Shown piece by piece: positions 7,883 through 15,058 of a stretch of 23,934 nt of DNA (position 1 is its first letter; each line of letters starts with the position of its first letter). The position numbers and the translations under genes were made by a program. Source of the DNA: a virus; IMG/VR virus record IMGVR_UViG_3300044948_000139, positions 1 to 23,934 of that record, one strand, 5' to 3'. The notes beneath the pieces were generated by a model that made no database searches, was not told the DNA's origin, and saw only the letters and a program-made list of their open reading frames with translations.

Positions 7883-9538
7883 ATGGCAATTACACAAGAA
7901 CAATTAGACAAAGTCCTAGGCAATAAACGTAAGCCTAATGATAATGTCAACTATGGCTCTAACTATAATCCTAATCCATTATCTAATGTTGATATATTTG
8001 GTAGCCTTGGCACACAGTTACGTCAAATGGCAAATAATGCATATGTAAACGTACCTAATACAGTTCGTGCTATTGGTGCAGAAGCATCTAGCGATCCATT
8101 TGTCAAAATGTTTCAGCCTATTACTCCTAAACCAAAACAAAACTATACAGTTTCACAAGCACCGGCTGACTATAAAGAATGGTCTTTAGGTGATCAAAGA
8201 ATACAAGATGCAGCCAGCATATTATTAGATCCTATTAATGCAATTCCATTTGCCGGTACAGCAGCAAAAGGTGTAGTAAAAGGCGCTAAGTATTTAGGTA
8301 AAGAGGCATTAAGGCAGGTTGATACAGGTACAGGTATACTTGGTAAAATTGTGCCAGATATGAATATGTATGCTGTACCAAATATTAATGGCATTCCATA
8401 TCATGAAATCTTATATCCAAATAGAACTTTAGATTCATTAACATCAGCAGAAAAATCAGCTTTAACTAAGTTTACTAAAGGTATGCAAATACCTGCATTT
8501 AATACTAGAGAAACGCTTAAATATAGTGGTACTGGTGATGTTGTAAGTCCAGACCATTATACTTTTGTTGAAAGAAAAGGGATTAATCCAGAAATTTTAT
8601 TAAATAAAATATTAGTTCCAGTCGCTGGGGATATGGCACGTACTGGTGGGAAAGTGCAACAAATTGCAGGTAATAAATTAGTAGACCCATATACAGAATT
8701 ACCAATGGAAGTTGAAAGACAAGGCGGTAATAAATTCCCATTTATTAAAGAAAACTTTGATAATAATATTGGATGGGGAAGTGAGTTAAGTGCTGCTAAA
8801 TCAAAAGTTAATAACTTTGAAAAATATGCTGACACAGGTAAAGATGTGCTTGGTGTGTATCAATCATTAGCACCAGAAGGAATTAATTTTTCACATCATG
8901 TAGCTCAAGGAATGATTGGGCAATTAAAAAAACTAAATCCATCAAAAGATGCTATCAGACAATTAAATATAGAAATACAAAATACTCCACATACCGTTAA
9001 AAATCCAAAAACTGGTGTAGTTAAAGTTACATATCCATATAAGAATTTTTCTGGTGTAACAGATGAAAATATTGCTAATGAATTATTGCAAGGCACAAGC
9101 ACATCAAGTGCAGGCAATTTAAGAAAAGTAATAATTGAAAAAATGGGTCTTGATAAATATAAAAAATTAGGTTTTCCATCTTATGAAGACACACGAATAA
9201 TTATGTCAGAGCCAGATTTATATACTGGAGCTTCTGGAAAAACAATATTTCAATCTGACGTATCTGGAAAAGTAGTTACTCCAGCAATGAATCATTTTAG
9301 TTATGGTACAAGCATACCAAGATTAGAAAATGGGTTACTTGGAGGAATAGAGGATGCAAGTGGAAATATTGTATCAGTTCCAGATGATGCTTTATGGAGA
9401 AAACTATTTGCAGAAAAAAGAGCAAAAGGTGCTACTGAACATGGCATAAGAAGATCTATGATGATGTCACACCAAGGTGAAGTTTTTGATCAAGAATCAC
9501 TAGACAATGTTATGAAGATTCTTGGATATGCGAAATAA
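7883..9538 (+). CDS. Large phage protein with polyvalent-type C-terminal region, 551 aa
   Basis: The N-terminal 150 residues are Asn/Pro-rich and then small-residue helical (AASILLDPINAIPFAGTAAKG), like the neighbouring virion proteins. The middle (about 180-380) looks globular. The C-terminal 180 residues carry a sequence style I recall from phage and mobile-element polyvalent proteins. It runs from SGVTDENIANELLQGTS through LGFPSYEDTR, HFSYGTSIPR and ENGLLGG to VFDQESLDNVM. This part is His/Asp/Arg-rich and may be enzymatic or injected into the host. No definite active site is claimed. It follows the endolysin by three bases and ends opposite a small - strand gene (29-base tail-to-tail overlap). 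Confidence 0.65.
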   Translation: MAITQEQLDKVLGNKRKPNDNVNYGSNYNPNPLSNVDIFGSLGTQLRQMANNAYVNVPNTVRAIGAEASSDPFVKMFQPITPKPKQNYTVSQAPADYKEWSLGDQRIQDAASILLDPINAIPFAGTAAKGVVKGAKYLGKEALRQVDTGTGILGKIVPDMNMYAVPNINGIPYHEILYPNRTLDSLTSAEKSALTKFTKGMQIPAFNTRETLKYSGTGDVVSPDHYTFVERKGINPEILLNKILVPVAGDMARTGGKVQQIAGNKLVDPYTELPMEVERQGGNKFPFIKENFDNNIGWGSELSAAKSKVNNFEKYADTGKDVLGVYQSLAPEGINFSHHVAQGMIGQLKKLNPSKDAIRQLNIEIQNTPHTVKNPKTGVVKVTYPYKNFSGVTDENIANELLQGTSTSSAGNLRKVIIEKMGLDKYKKLGFPSYEDTRIIMSEPDLYTGASGKTIFQSDVSGKVVTPAMNHFSYGTSIPRLENGLLGGIEDASGNIVSVPDDALWRKLFAEKRAKGATEHGIRRSMMMSHQGEVFDQESLDNVMKILGYAK

Positions 9539-9689
9539 TATTTATTTCATGCTGCAAGTTAAAAATAACGTCATTAAGACATTTTAATTTTTCTTCATTA
9601 GTAAGACATAAGTAATTTTTAGCCCATTTAATTTTTGATTCATTAGTATCATCATTATAAGAGCTATAAATAACAATTTTATTAGCCAT
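9510..9689 (-). CDS. Small hypothetical protein, 59 aa
   Basis: This is the last gene of the - strand operon. It starts four bases after the stop of the metallophosphoesterase gene, with AGGAT at a good distance before the ATG (MANKIVIYSSYNDDTNESK). An ATG five codons upstream is in frame but lacks this spacing. The product is hydrophilic with two cysteines and looks helical. I do not recognise a family. Confidence 0.6.
   Translation of the reverse strand: MANKIVIYSSYNDDTNESKIKWAKNYLCLTNEEKLKCLNDVIFNLQHEINIISHIQESS
9532..9548. other. AT hairpin at convergent gene ends
   Basis: GAAATAA and TTATTTC form a perfect 7-bp inverted repeat around a 3-base loop, spanning the stop of the 551-aa gene where + and - transcription converge. 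There is no strong GC stem or long T tract, so it can only be a weak terminator candidate. Confidence 0.3.
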
Positions 9690-9693
9690 AATA

Positions 9694-10860
9694 TTATCCT
9701 TCAATCATTCCAATGTCGCAGGTATGTCGCTCTATCTCACCATATTCTTTGTGTAAGATAATAGCGCACATATCACGACCAGCTCTGTAGCCTTGTCCTT
9801 GATGCCATGCATCTCTAGCAGCCAATGTCCTAAAATACTCCACCGTACCACCTTGATACTCTTTTAAATCACGATGGTGTACGTGACCGACATACCAGCA
9901 ACGGTAAACAGAATTGCCCCATTCTTTTGGTTTATCTGATGCCATGATAGACATCATATCTTTGCCTTTAATAGTATCGCCATGCGTAGAGCCTATTAGC
10001 ACCTTGCCAAACGTGTAGTACCAGCATACTGATGGTGATAGGTCAACTTCCATGCGTGGCTCGTTATGAAAGTAACAGCTAATCATCAATGCTAGTGCAT
10101 AAGATGAATGCCCATCGTGGTTGCCTTTATTAATACGGAAGACTACCTTCTGGTGCTTTTCTAGCAATCGTTTTAGGCAGTAGATAATTGCACGTAATCC
10201 TACCTGCTGCACCTTTGCCCAGCGACCATCTACATCAAGCTGGTGACCGGAGGCGGTAATATTCTTTTGGTTGTCGGCATGAAACATATCCCCAAGGTTT
10301 AGTAGCAATGCCGTGTGTGAATTAGGTGAGCTTGCTATGAGCCTGTCTATTGCGCTGCAAGTAAGTTTCTCTGCAATGTCTAAGTCAAAGTCATCGCCAG
10401 CGTCTTGATGCCATGCGTACAAGCCAAAGTGTGGATCACCCATAGGAATGACTGTAAGAATGTTGTCAGAGCTAATTGCCGGTGGTGGAATCATTGGTGC
10501 TAGACCTTTGATGTCTTCTGCCAGCTCTGCAACAAAGTTACGAACTATCTCCTCTAGTTGACTGTCCTGTACCCGTGTTTTAACCCATTGACCACTAGCC
10601 TTACCTTCAGCATTGTAGTAGGTAGACACACCACGAACTATAAACGGCTCTGGTGCTGCCCTAGTCATGTCGTGGTTAGGTGCATAACCGGCTAGTGCTG
10701 CTTTAGCCTTTAAGCCTCTAACAGCAACATCAACTACCGTAGCAGTTACACCAAAAAACTTGGCTGCTGCACGATTAGAATTAAGCTCACAAGACTTGCT
10801 ATAATACTGCCATTGTTTATCAGTAGCGTACTGGGCTAATCTGTCATCTATGTCTGCCAT
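9694..10860 (-). CDS. Calcineurin-like metallophosphoesterase with HTH-like N-terminus, 388 aa
   Basis: All metallophosphoesterase motifs are present in order: GDPHFG (D142, H144), LGDMFH (D191), KGNHDGH (N247, H248, D249), STHGD (H293) and GHVHH (H326, H328). These bind two metal ions and hydrolyse phosphodi- or monoesters. The N-terminal 60 residues (SCELNSNRAAAKFFGVTATVVDVAV) look like a helix-turn-helix, so DNA is a likely target. I recall phage relatives annotated as DNA repair exonuclease or metallophosphatase. The start has AAGGAT upstream. It lies at the far end of an operon carrying SSB, exonuclease and annealing protein, which suggests nucleic acid processing. The exact substrate is not known. 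Confidence 0.88.
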   Translation of the reverse strand: MADIDDRLAQYATDKQWQYYSKSCELNSNRAAAKFFGVTATVVDVAVRGLKAKAALAGYAPNHDMTRAAPEPFIVRGVSTYYNAEGKASGQWVKTRVQDSQLEEIVRNFVAELAEDIKGLAPMIPPPAISSDNILTVIPMGDPHFGLYAWHQDAGDDFDLDIAEKLTCSAIDRLIASSPNSHTALLLNLGDMFHADNQKNITASGHQLDVDGRWAKVQQVGLRAIIYCLKRLLEKHQKVVFRINKGNHDGHSSYALALMISCYFHNEPRMEVDLSPSVCWYYTFGKVLIGSTHGDTIKGKDMMSIMASDKPKEWGNSVYRCWYVGHVHHRDLKEYQGGTVEYFRTLAARDAWHQGQGYRAGRDMCAIILHKEYGEIERHTCDIGMIEG

Positions 10861-10868
10861 ACATATCC

Positions 10869-10985
10869 TTATGTTTTTTGTTTATTATATACATATTTTG
10901 CATAGTATGTAGATATAATTAGCCCTACCACAATACCTAGTATAAAAGCCTCTTTGTAACACAAGATGTAGTCTAACGTGTACAT
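10869..10985 (-). CDS. Small single-TM protein, 38 aa
   Basis: The product starts MYTLDYILCYKEAFILGIVV. Its hydrophobic helix (about 13-30) is followed by a Lys/Tyr-rich tail. AAGG precedes the ATG, and the stop supplies the AAGGAT ribosome site of the metallophosphoesterase gene. It overlaps the previous small gene by 13 bases. Unknown function, probably an early membrane peptide. Confidence 0.6.
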   Translation of the reverse strand: MYTLDYILCYKEAFILGIVVGLIISTYYAKYVYNKQKT

Positions 10986-11110
10986 TTTCGCCTTCTTTTA
11001 ATGTAATTAATTAATGCTCTACTTTTACTGCTAAACGATTTAAAGCGCCTCATGCGACCATCAAAGTTAGGTTTACCAGTAGGCAGTTTATAAGGTCGGT
11101 ATATCAGCAT
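10973..11110 (-). CDS. Small very basic protein, 45 aa
   Basis: The product begins MLIYRPYKLPTGKPNFDGRM and ends with a cluster of Arg/Lys (IKRRRKCTR), so it may bind nucleic acid. It overlaps the upstream 57-aa gene by 23 bases and the downstream TM peptide by 13. The ribosome site is weak (GAAAGAA), which would fit coupled translation. It is supported by position in a continuous gene string rather than by homology. Confidence 0.5.
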   Translation of the reverse strand: MLIYRPYKLPTGKPNFDGRMRRFKSFSSKSRALINYIKRRRKCTR

Positions 11111-11261
11111 ACTTTTCTTTCATTGCCTCAATGCCTCTCATAAGCAAAACTTCAAATCCTAGCTGCATCAAGTACATCTTACCTTCTTCGTCTATGTCCA
11201 GCTCCGCAATACCGCTACCATCTGGATGGTCTTTTATATCGCCTATCAATTCTATCTTCAT
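11088..11261 (-). CDS. Small acidic protein, 57 aa
   Basis: The ATG has an excellent AAGGAG site six bases upstream. The product (MKIELIGDIKDHPDGSGIAE, then an acidic segment and a hydrophobic helix LGFEVLLMRGIEAM) resembles small proteins I recall from freshwater phages: a beta hairpin with Asp/Gly turns plus a helix. The function is unknown. A 147-base gap without a convincing gene separates it from the next upstream gene. Confidence 0.7.
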   Translation of the reverse strand: MKIELIGDIKDHPDGSGIAELDIDEEGKMYLMQLGFEVLLMRGIEAMKEKYADIPTL

Positions 11262-11408
11262 GTGTTTCTCCTTATGTACATTGTTAACTATGGTTTACAC
11301 AATCGGTTCAAAACTAAAATAATCCTGTGTACATCTGCCAAAGCATCATAAAACAAACCTATCCTACTTAAAGCGACTTTATTGAACCACTTTGCAATAT
11401 AGTAGTGA

Positions 11409-11633
11409 CTAAACTGAAGTCCCAAGATAAGTAGCCTTAACCCCATTACTAAATTGCACTTCTACAGCACAGTCTTGCGCTTTAGTTGCATTAAAAAGTT
11501 TGTAAACACCAAATCCCATAGAAACCACAGCGACAAGTAGCAATGTTGCTACAATTACTACTGCTCTATCTACACTTGCATCTTTCTTGCAGTCGCAATT
11601 ACGACCTTGATTACAGTTTTGATTACACGGCAT
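11409..11633 (-). CDS. Membrane protein with Cys-rich N-terminus, 74 aa
   Basis: The N-terminus holds four cysteines in a short stretch (MPCNQNCNQGRNCDCKKD). It is followed by one TM helix (about 24-46, AVVIVATLLLVAVVSMGFGV) and a small C-terminal domain (CAVEVQFSNGVKATYLG). The cysteine cluster would be cytoplasmic and could bind a metal. AGGAG lies upstream. Unknown function. Confidence 0.7.
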   Translation of the reverse strand: MPCNQNCNQGRNCDCKKDASVDRAVVIVATLLLVAVVSMGFGVYKLFNATKAQDCAVEVQFSNGVKATYLGTSV

Positions 11634-11670
11634 ATTAATCTCCTATATAACGCATTGCGTTAAACGTCAC

Positions 11671-11934
11671 TCATTTATCATTAGCTTCATAATGATTGCT
11701 GCTAGGGAAGCCATCACCGTTTGATCCTATATTGTCTATACGGTCTTCATCCCAGTTAAGCTGGCAACCAGTCCAAGCACATTCTTTAACTGCACTTAAA
11801 GTCTTGCCACACACGTTACAGATTGGGTCTTTCTTACGAAAGATACGGTCAAATCCTTCATCAAACTTTTCTTTTTGTTCTTTGCTGCCAATCTTACTTA
11901 CTAGGCTATCTCCAGTTACAGGGTTGCTAGACAT
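11671..11934 (-). CDS. Small putative zinc-binding protein, 87 aa
   Basis: The start is placed at MSSNPVTGDSLVSKIGSKEQ, which has GGAG seven bases upstream. An in-frame ATG at 11991 would add 19 residues but has a poorer site. CNVC (39-42) and C52-x4-C57 could bind zinc. A charged helix (about 14-35) precedes them and the C-terminus is Gly/Asn/Asp-rich. It follows ssb in the operon. No family recognised. Confidence 0.65.
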   Translation of the reverse strand: MSSNPVTGDSLVSKIGSKEQKEKFDEGFDRIFRKKDPICNVCGKTLSAVKECAWTGCQLNWDEDRIDNIGSNGDGFPSSNHYEANDK

Positions 11935-12006
11935 AGGTAAACTCCATAAATTTATTGGTTTCAAAAGAAGGTCGTGCCATTTGAGTTTCATAACACGACC
12001 TATACG

Positions 12007-12390
12007 CTAGAAGGGTATATCTGATTCTACGTTATCCATAAAATGCTCAACCGTATGTGGCTTGCCTTCAATCTTAACTTCTGCCTTACCACCCAGCAAA
12101 CTTACTGTGCTAACACGGCACTCTAGGCTTGATTTCTCTGTGCCATCCTTTGCTTTGTATGGGCGCAAGCTGATCTCGCCTGTAATGCCTATCTGCGTGC
12201 CTTTAAGAAGCATTGGTGCTAATATTTCCCCACGCTTACCCCACAACGAGCAATTCAACCACGTAGTGGTAGCCTTATCTCCGTAACCTGCAGTCAATGA
12301 TAGTGAAAAGTTGCAGATTGCATCTTGGTTTGCCGTGTAACTTAATTTTGCGTCTTGTCCTAAGCGACCTGTTGCATTTAGATTGTTCAT
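12007..12390 (-). CDS. ssb: Single-stranded DNA-binding protein
   Basis: This 127-aa OB-fold protein has the typical SSB flow: N.LNATGRLGQDAKL, NFSLSLTAGYGDK, TWLNCSLWGKRGE, LLKGTQIGITGEISLRPYK. It ends in a short acidic tail, DNVESDIPF, equivalent to the DDDIPF tip that recruits partner proteins. It coats ssDNA during phage replication and recombination. The ATGA overlap with the exonuclease gene couples their translation. It is shorter than bacterial SSB (about 170 aa) because the linker is short. Confidence 0.93.
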   Translation of the reverse strand: MNNLNATGRLGQDAKLSYTANQDAICNFSLSLTAGYGDKATTTWLNCSLWGKRGEILAPMLLKGTQIGITGEISLRPYKAKDGTEKSSLECRVSTVSLLGGKAEVKIEGKPHTVEHFMDNVESDIPF

Positions 12391-12992
12391 TTTATTTCCT
12401 TTAGTTTAGTTGTTAAATCTGACACTTCTGTTAAAAACAATTTTACTGCATTTTGTACTTCATCTATGTACTCGTAATCTCTTTCAACACGGACTACAAA
12501 CAATGCTAGGTTATCACCTACTGTTGGACAGTAGCTAACAAAGTCACACCACTTAGCACCGGTACAAGCCATTTGCCATTGCATCTGCGGTATGTACTTG
12601 CTAGGCGCTTTTCCGGATAGTAGCGTATCTACATGATTGGCTGCCGTAGGGCATTTAATCTCTACTAGACCATCAAGACCTACAAGACCATCTGGACTAG
12701 CGCCAGACATCTCAATGCTTGGGTGATCAATAAAGCCTACCTCGGTTACCGTAACACCTTGCTTAAACTCGTATGCTGCTCTGGCTAGTGGCTCAAGCTC
12801 AATGCCTCGCTCCATGTGTGAGTTAGTAAAGCCTTCCTCACGTTGACCTGTTAGACGTTGACACACAAGCTCCATGCGATAATTCTTACGACTAGCAGAC
12901 TCACCTGTCTTGATGGTGGCTAACACGTCTGCAACACGACTGGCTGTTACCTTGCCAATGCGTGATTCAAACCATTCTTCTGTACCTTGCAT
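12387..12992 (-). CDS. YqaJ/lambda-exonuclease-type recombinase nuclease
   Basis: This 201-aa PD-(D/E)XK nuclease is of the YqaJ/lambda Exo type, which degrades one strand of dsDNA ends to expose ssDNA for annealing. Key motifs are WFESRIGKVTASRV (residues 7-20, usual N-terminal signature), ERGIELEP (61-68), the catalytic SGASPDG (D101), VEIKCP (E111, K113) and YIPQMQWQM (133-141). It starts in a TAATG overlap with a 45-aa gene and ends in an ATGA overlap with ssb. With the Sak-type annealing protein upstream it forms a two-component homologous recombination system. Confidence 0.9.
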   Translation of the reverse strand: MQGTEEWFESRIGKVTASRVADVLATIKTGESASRKNYRMELVCQRLTGQREEGFTNSHMERGIELEPLARAAYEFKQGVTVTEVGFIDHPSIEMSGASPDGLVGLDGLVEIKCPTAANHVDTLLSGKAPSKYIPQMQWQMACTGAKWCDFVSYCPTVGDNLALFVVRVERDYEYIDEVQNAVKLFLTEVSDLTTKLKEIK

Positions 12993-13129
12993 TATCTAAT
13001 CCTTGGCATTGGTTTTGAAAGCAGCCATTTGTGACCTAAATCTTTTAGAGCTTTTGCTATCTTAGCATCACGGTCTGCCATCTCTTTTTGGCTAGGTGGC
13101 TTTAAGCCGTATAGTGATTTAATAATCAT
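12992..13129 (-). CDS. Small basic hypothetical protein, 45 aa
   Basis: The product begins MIIKSLYGLKPPSQKEMADR and is Lys/Arg-rich (DLGHKWLLSKPMPRIR at the end). The ATG overlaps the previous stop as ATGA, has GAGGAT upstream, and its TAA overlaps the exonuclease ATG. This exact fit between two genes strongly supports it as real. It sits inside the recombination module, so a role there is possible. Unknown family. Confidence 0.7.
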   Translation of the reverse strand: MIIKSLYGLKPPSQKEMADRDAKIAKALKDLGHKWLLSKPMPRIR

Positions 13130-13398
13130 TGCATTATCCTCATTGATTTTAATATTGCATCATCAATTGCTCTGTCTAATTCTTCACCATTTATTTCTGA
13201 AGCATATCCATTACCATTACAGAATAATATTGACTGTATATGCTCTGTACCACAATCCATATCATCTGAATCATAATTAGGAATTGAATGTAAGTAATTA
13301 GCATGATGGTCACGCAGCCAACTATATCTTGCTGCATCAGATACTAAATCCTCCATATCTTTTTCGGATAATGTTACTTTTGTTTTTTCTATAATCAT
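13126..13398 (-). CDS. Hypothetical phage protein, 90 aa
   Basis: The product is acidic and carries DAARYSWLRDHHANYL (21-36) and a C-terminal LDRAIDDAI. This ARY.WLR...LD.AID pattern is one I recall in many small phage proteins of unknown function. It is coupled to the annealing protein by ATGA and to the next gene by ATGA. Any role in recombination is inferred from its place between the annealing protein and the exonuclease. Confidence 0.75.
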   Translation of the reverse strand: MIIEKTKVTLSEKDMEDLVSDAARYSWLRDHHANYLHSIPNYDSDDMDCGTEHIQSILFCNGNGYASEINGEELDRAIDDAILKSMRIMQ

Positions 13399-13946
13399 GC
13401 TGCCATCCCTTCAAATAGTGCTTTCATTTCGTCTTTTGCTTGCGTTACAGGTGCTGTGTATGCTGGGTTAGATTTAACTGTGTTACGCACATCTATAAAT
13501 ACTTTTTGCAACTCTGCCATTGTTTTAGCATTACGAATCATAGCGACATAAACATCTACTGACTCAAGTTCTACAGACGGGAGATCCTCGCCAGCATATA
13601 TGTATAATCCAAGACCGTGTAGCGCAATTGCTTTAACTAGGCATCTCTGTATTGATGTGTTGATTTGAAAAGCATTTGGTACTGGGATTGTTTTGTTATT
13701 ATTATCTAGCACCGGATGGATTTGGCTTAGTGTAATGCCATCTACCGTAACAGCTACCTCAACAAAATAACCACACTCTGTTTTGCAGAACGGTAAGCCA
13801 TCAGTCTTAATAACTTCCCATGTAGCTGTTGGCGATGCCTTACGCAACTCTGCTACAGCCCATGCCCAAGATAGGTAAGTAAACTGACCCTTCTTTTCTA
13901 CGTGCTGGTTTACATCTATACCGCTTAGTGTTTTAAATACCGACAT
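13395..13946 (-). CDS. Sak/DUF1071-type single-strand annealing protein
   Basis: The 183-aa product has the conserved stretch QFTYLSWAWAVAELRKASP (22-40), then YFVEVAVTVDGITLSQIHPVLD, INTSIQRCLVKAIALHGLGL and IYAGEDLP. These are typical of the DUF1071/Sak family related to Rad52-like phage annealing proteins. It would anneal complementary ssDNA made by the YqaJ-type exonuclease downstream. The C-terminal 55 residues are a charged, probably flexible or SSB-contacting tail. The start has GAGGAG upstream. Family assignment is by recalled motifs. Confidence 0.83.
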   Translation of the reverse strand: MSVFKTLSGIDVNQHVEKKGQFTYLSWAWAVAELRKASPTATWEVIKTDGLPFCKTECGYFVEVAVTVDGITLSQIHPVLDNNNKTIPVPNAFQINTSIQRCLVKAIALHGLGLYIYAGEDLPSVELESVDVYVAMIRNAKTMAELQKVFIDVRNTVKSNPAYTAPVTQAKDEMKALFEGMAA

Positions 13947-14052
13947 TTTCTTCTCCTCGTAATTCGTTTAATTCTTTATTAGCACATTCTATTAAATACT
14001 CTAGGTATTCTTCTAGCTCTATAAAATCTGTGTCTTGGCGATTATCTTCCAT
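13933..14052 (-). CDS. Small acidic protein, 39 aa
   Basis: The product begins MEDNRQDTDFIELEEYLEYL and is strongly acidic and helical. The start directly follows the previous stop (TAA then ATG), and the last 14 bases overlap the annealing-protein gene, whose ribosome site (CGAGGAG) lies within it. Translation coupling to the annealing protein is likely. Unknown function. Confidence 0.55.
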   Translation of the reverse strand: MEDNRQDTDFIELEEYLEYLIECANKELNELRGEENVGI

Positions 14053-14169
14053 TTAAGCCACCAGCAGCAAGTATAGAAAAATTGAGAGCAAGACTACACC
14101 AACAAAGCAGATGCCTTCTATCCACGGTGTTAAGTCTGTTTTAGGTTTGTAATTTTTGTAATCAGTCAT
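14053..14169 (-). CDS. Small single-TM protein, 38 aa
   Basis: After a charged N-terminus (MTDYKNYKPKTDLTPWIEG) comes one hydrophobic helix (about 20-37, ICFVGVVLLSIFLYLLLV). It overlaps the upstream gene by 8 bases, with a GGAG site 7 bases before the ATG. Unknown early membrane peptide. Confidence 0.6.
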   Translation of the reverse strand: MTDYKNYKPKTDLTPWIEGICFVGVVLLSIFLYLLLVA

Positions 14170-14290
14170 CTTTATTCTCCAATTCACGTTTCGCTAATTT
14201 AACTTCTAATTCTTCAAACTCTTTACGCATTGCTTGTATTTCTTTTATTATCTGCTCAAGTTTTGGGTCTTTTAGATCGTTAGTATGCAT
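14162..14290 (-). CDS. Small coiled-coil protein, 42 aa
   Basis: The product is almost entirely a charged helix (KLEQIIKEIQAMRKEFEELE). A strong GGGAGG ribosome site lies six bases upstream of the ATG, inside the end of the preceding gene. It overlaps both neighbours. Unknown function. Confidence 0.65.
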   Translation of the reverse strand: MHTNDLKDPKLEQIIKEIQAMRKEFEELEVKLAKRELENKDD

Positions 14291-14507
14291 TACGAGCCTC
14301 CCTTGTTTCACGGTCGCATTTAGCTTTGAATAAGCAAACAGATGCTTCTATCTCAGCAACTCGTGTGTATACCTTCTCAACCATTTGGTATTGGTTAAGT
14401 AAGGCGCAAGCTAGTTTGTAGGAATTGTAGGTAGAGTTGACAACTTTACCGTTTTCTAAGATATCCCACTTTTGTTTTGGGAATTTTGTAGATTTGATTG
14501 TGTACAT
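14280..14507 (-). CDS. Hypothetical protein, 75 aa
   Basis: The start is placed at ATG 14507 (MYTIKSTKFPKQKWDILENG), which has GGTGGAG at a proper distance. A GTG four codons upstream lies within that site. The N-terminal half looks like a small beta domain and the C-terminal half is a charged helix. It is the first gene after the second copy of the promoter block. Confidence 0.65.
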   Translation of the reverse strand: MYTIKSTKFPKQKWDILENGKVVNSTYNSYKLACALLNQYQMVEKVYTRVAEIEASVCLFKAKCDRETREARNAY

Positions 14508-14523
14508 TTTTATCTCCACCGTT

Positions 14524-14603
14524 TCTATTAGTTAACCGCTTTGTTGCTGCGATGTGTAATATTCTCACATCTAAATTAATAATGCAAGTATTATTTATAC
14601 ATT
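14524..14603. repeat. Promoter-block repeat, copy A
   Basis: This copy shares TCTATTA, the 14-mer TTGCTGCGATGTGT (14544-14557) and the 19-mer CAAGTATTATTTATACATT (14585-14603) with copy B at 15017-15098, in the same order and with similar spacing. On the - strand it offers a weaker promoter: TTGCAT at 14582-14587 with AATATT/GAATAT 17-18 bases on. It would give extra initiation for the 14507 gene and downstream. Confidence 0.7.
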
Positions 14604-14760
14604 AAATTCCAACAAACTTACATAATTCATTTAATTTTTTTCTATCTTCAAGTATTGCTGCTTTGTCTTCTTCCCATTGCAGATCAAACCAAAGTTCTTC
14701 TGCTACGTCTGCCGGCAACTTAATAATTTTGTCATTGCTGCTTAATGTTTCTTCGTTCAT
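14602..14760 (-). CDS. Small acidic protein, 52 aa
   Basis: The product begins MNEETLSSNDKIIKLPADVA and is rich in Glu/Asp/Lys with Trp residues (LWFDLQWEED). GGAG lies six bases before the ATG. It ends at the edge of the repeated promoter block, so it sits between the two promoter copies with the 71-aa gene. Unknown function. Confidence 0.65.
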   Translation of the reverse strand: MNEETLSSNDKIIKLPADVAEELWFDLQWEEDKAAILEDRKKLNELCKFVGI

Positions 14761-14784
14761 GTTGATCTCCACAGGTTTTTTTAT

Positions 14785-15000
14785 TTATGCATTTTTACAA
14801 GAACAATCATCACTACATTTTTGAATGAATGATGCTTGCAATAAAACATCTTTTACCGTATCTCCAGCAATTGAATGAAGACCATCAACTGAATAACCAT
14901 CATTTAATAAAACCTCGTAACCTTCACCGTTAACTTTATCAAGCATAAAAGCATAAACTTCTTTGTTGCTTTGTATTAACTTTTGAATTACTTTGCTCAT
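14785..15000 (-). CDS. First gene of the leftward early operon, hypothetical, 71 aa
   Basis: The product (MSKVIQKLIQSNKEVYAFML) is small and mixed alpha/beta with a C-terminal cysteine cluster (CSDDCSCKNA). AGAGGT precedes the ATG. It lies 54 bases downstream of a near-consensus leftward promoter, so it should be among the earliest and strongest expressed genes. Such first genes often encode host-takeover peptides; that is inference. Confidence 0.65.
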   Translation of the reverse strand: MSKVIQKLIQSNKEVYAFMLDKVNGEGYEVLLNDGYSVDGLHSIAGDTVKDVLLQASFIQKCSDDCSCKNA

Positions 15001-15028
15001 ATTTACCTCTACTGTGTCTATTAATTAA

Positions 15029-15058
15029 TCGCATAACTTGCTGCGATGTGTGTATAAT
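15029..15058 (+). promoter_or_regulatory. Candidate rightward promoter overlapping the leftward one
   Basis: A perfect TATAAT at 15053-15058 lies 18 bases after TCGCAT (15029-15034). It is followed directly by ATCAACAACAGA. A related arrangement occurs before the HTH gene (TTGCAT-N18-TATAAT, then ATCAACGACAGA). It would drive the VRR-NUC gene. The -35 is weak. Confidence 0.45.

Noticed and set aside
11262-11408. Short leftward frame of 11 codons and promoter-like boxes in the 147-base gap
   Set aside because: No pair of boxes has proper spacing, and the frame is too short to support. I see no gene here.
12062-12286. + strand frame opposite ssb, and similar frames opposite the early operon (11131-11322, 11696-12010)
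   Set aside because: They are antisense to well-supported genes, with no ribosome site or recognisable sequence.
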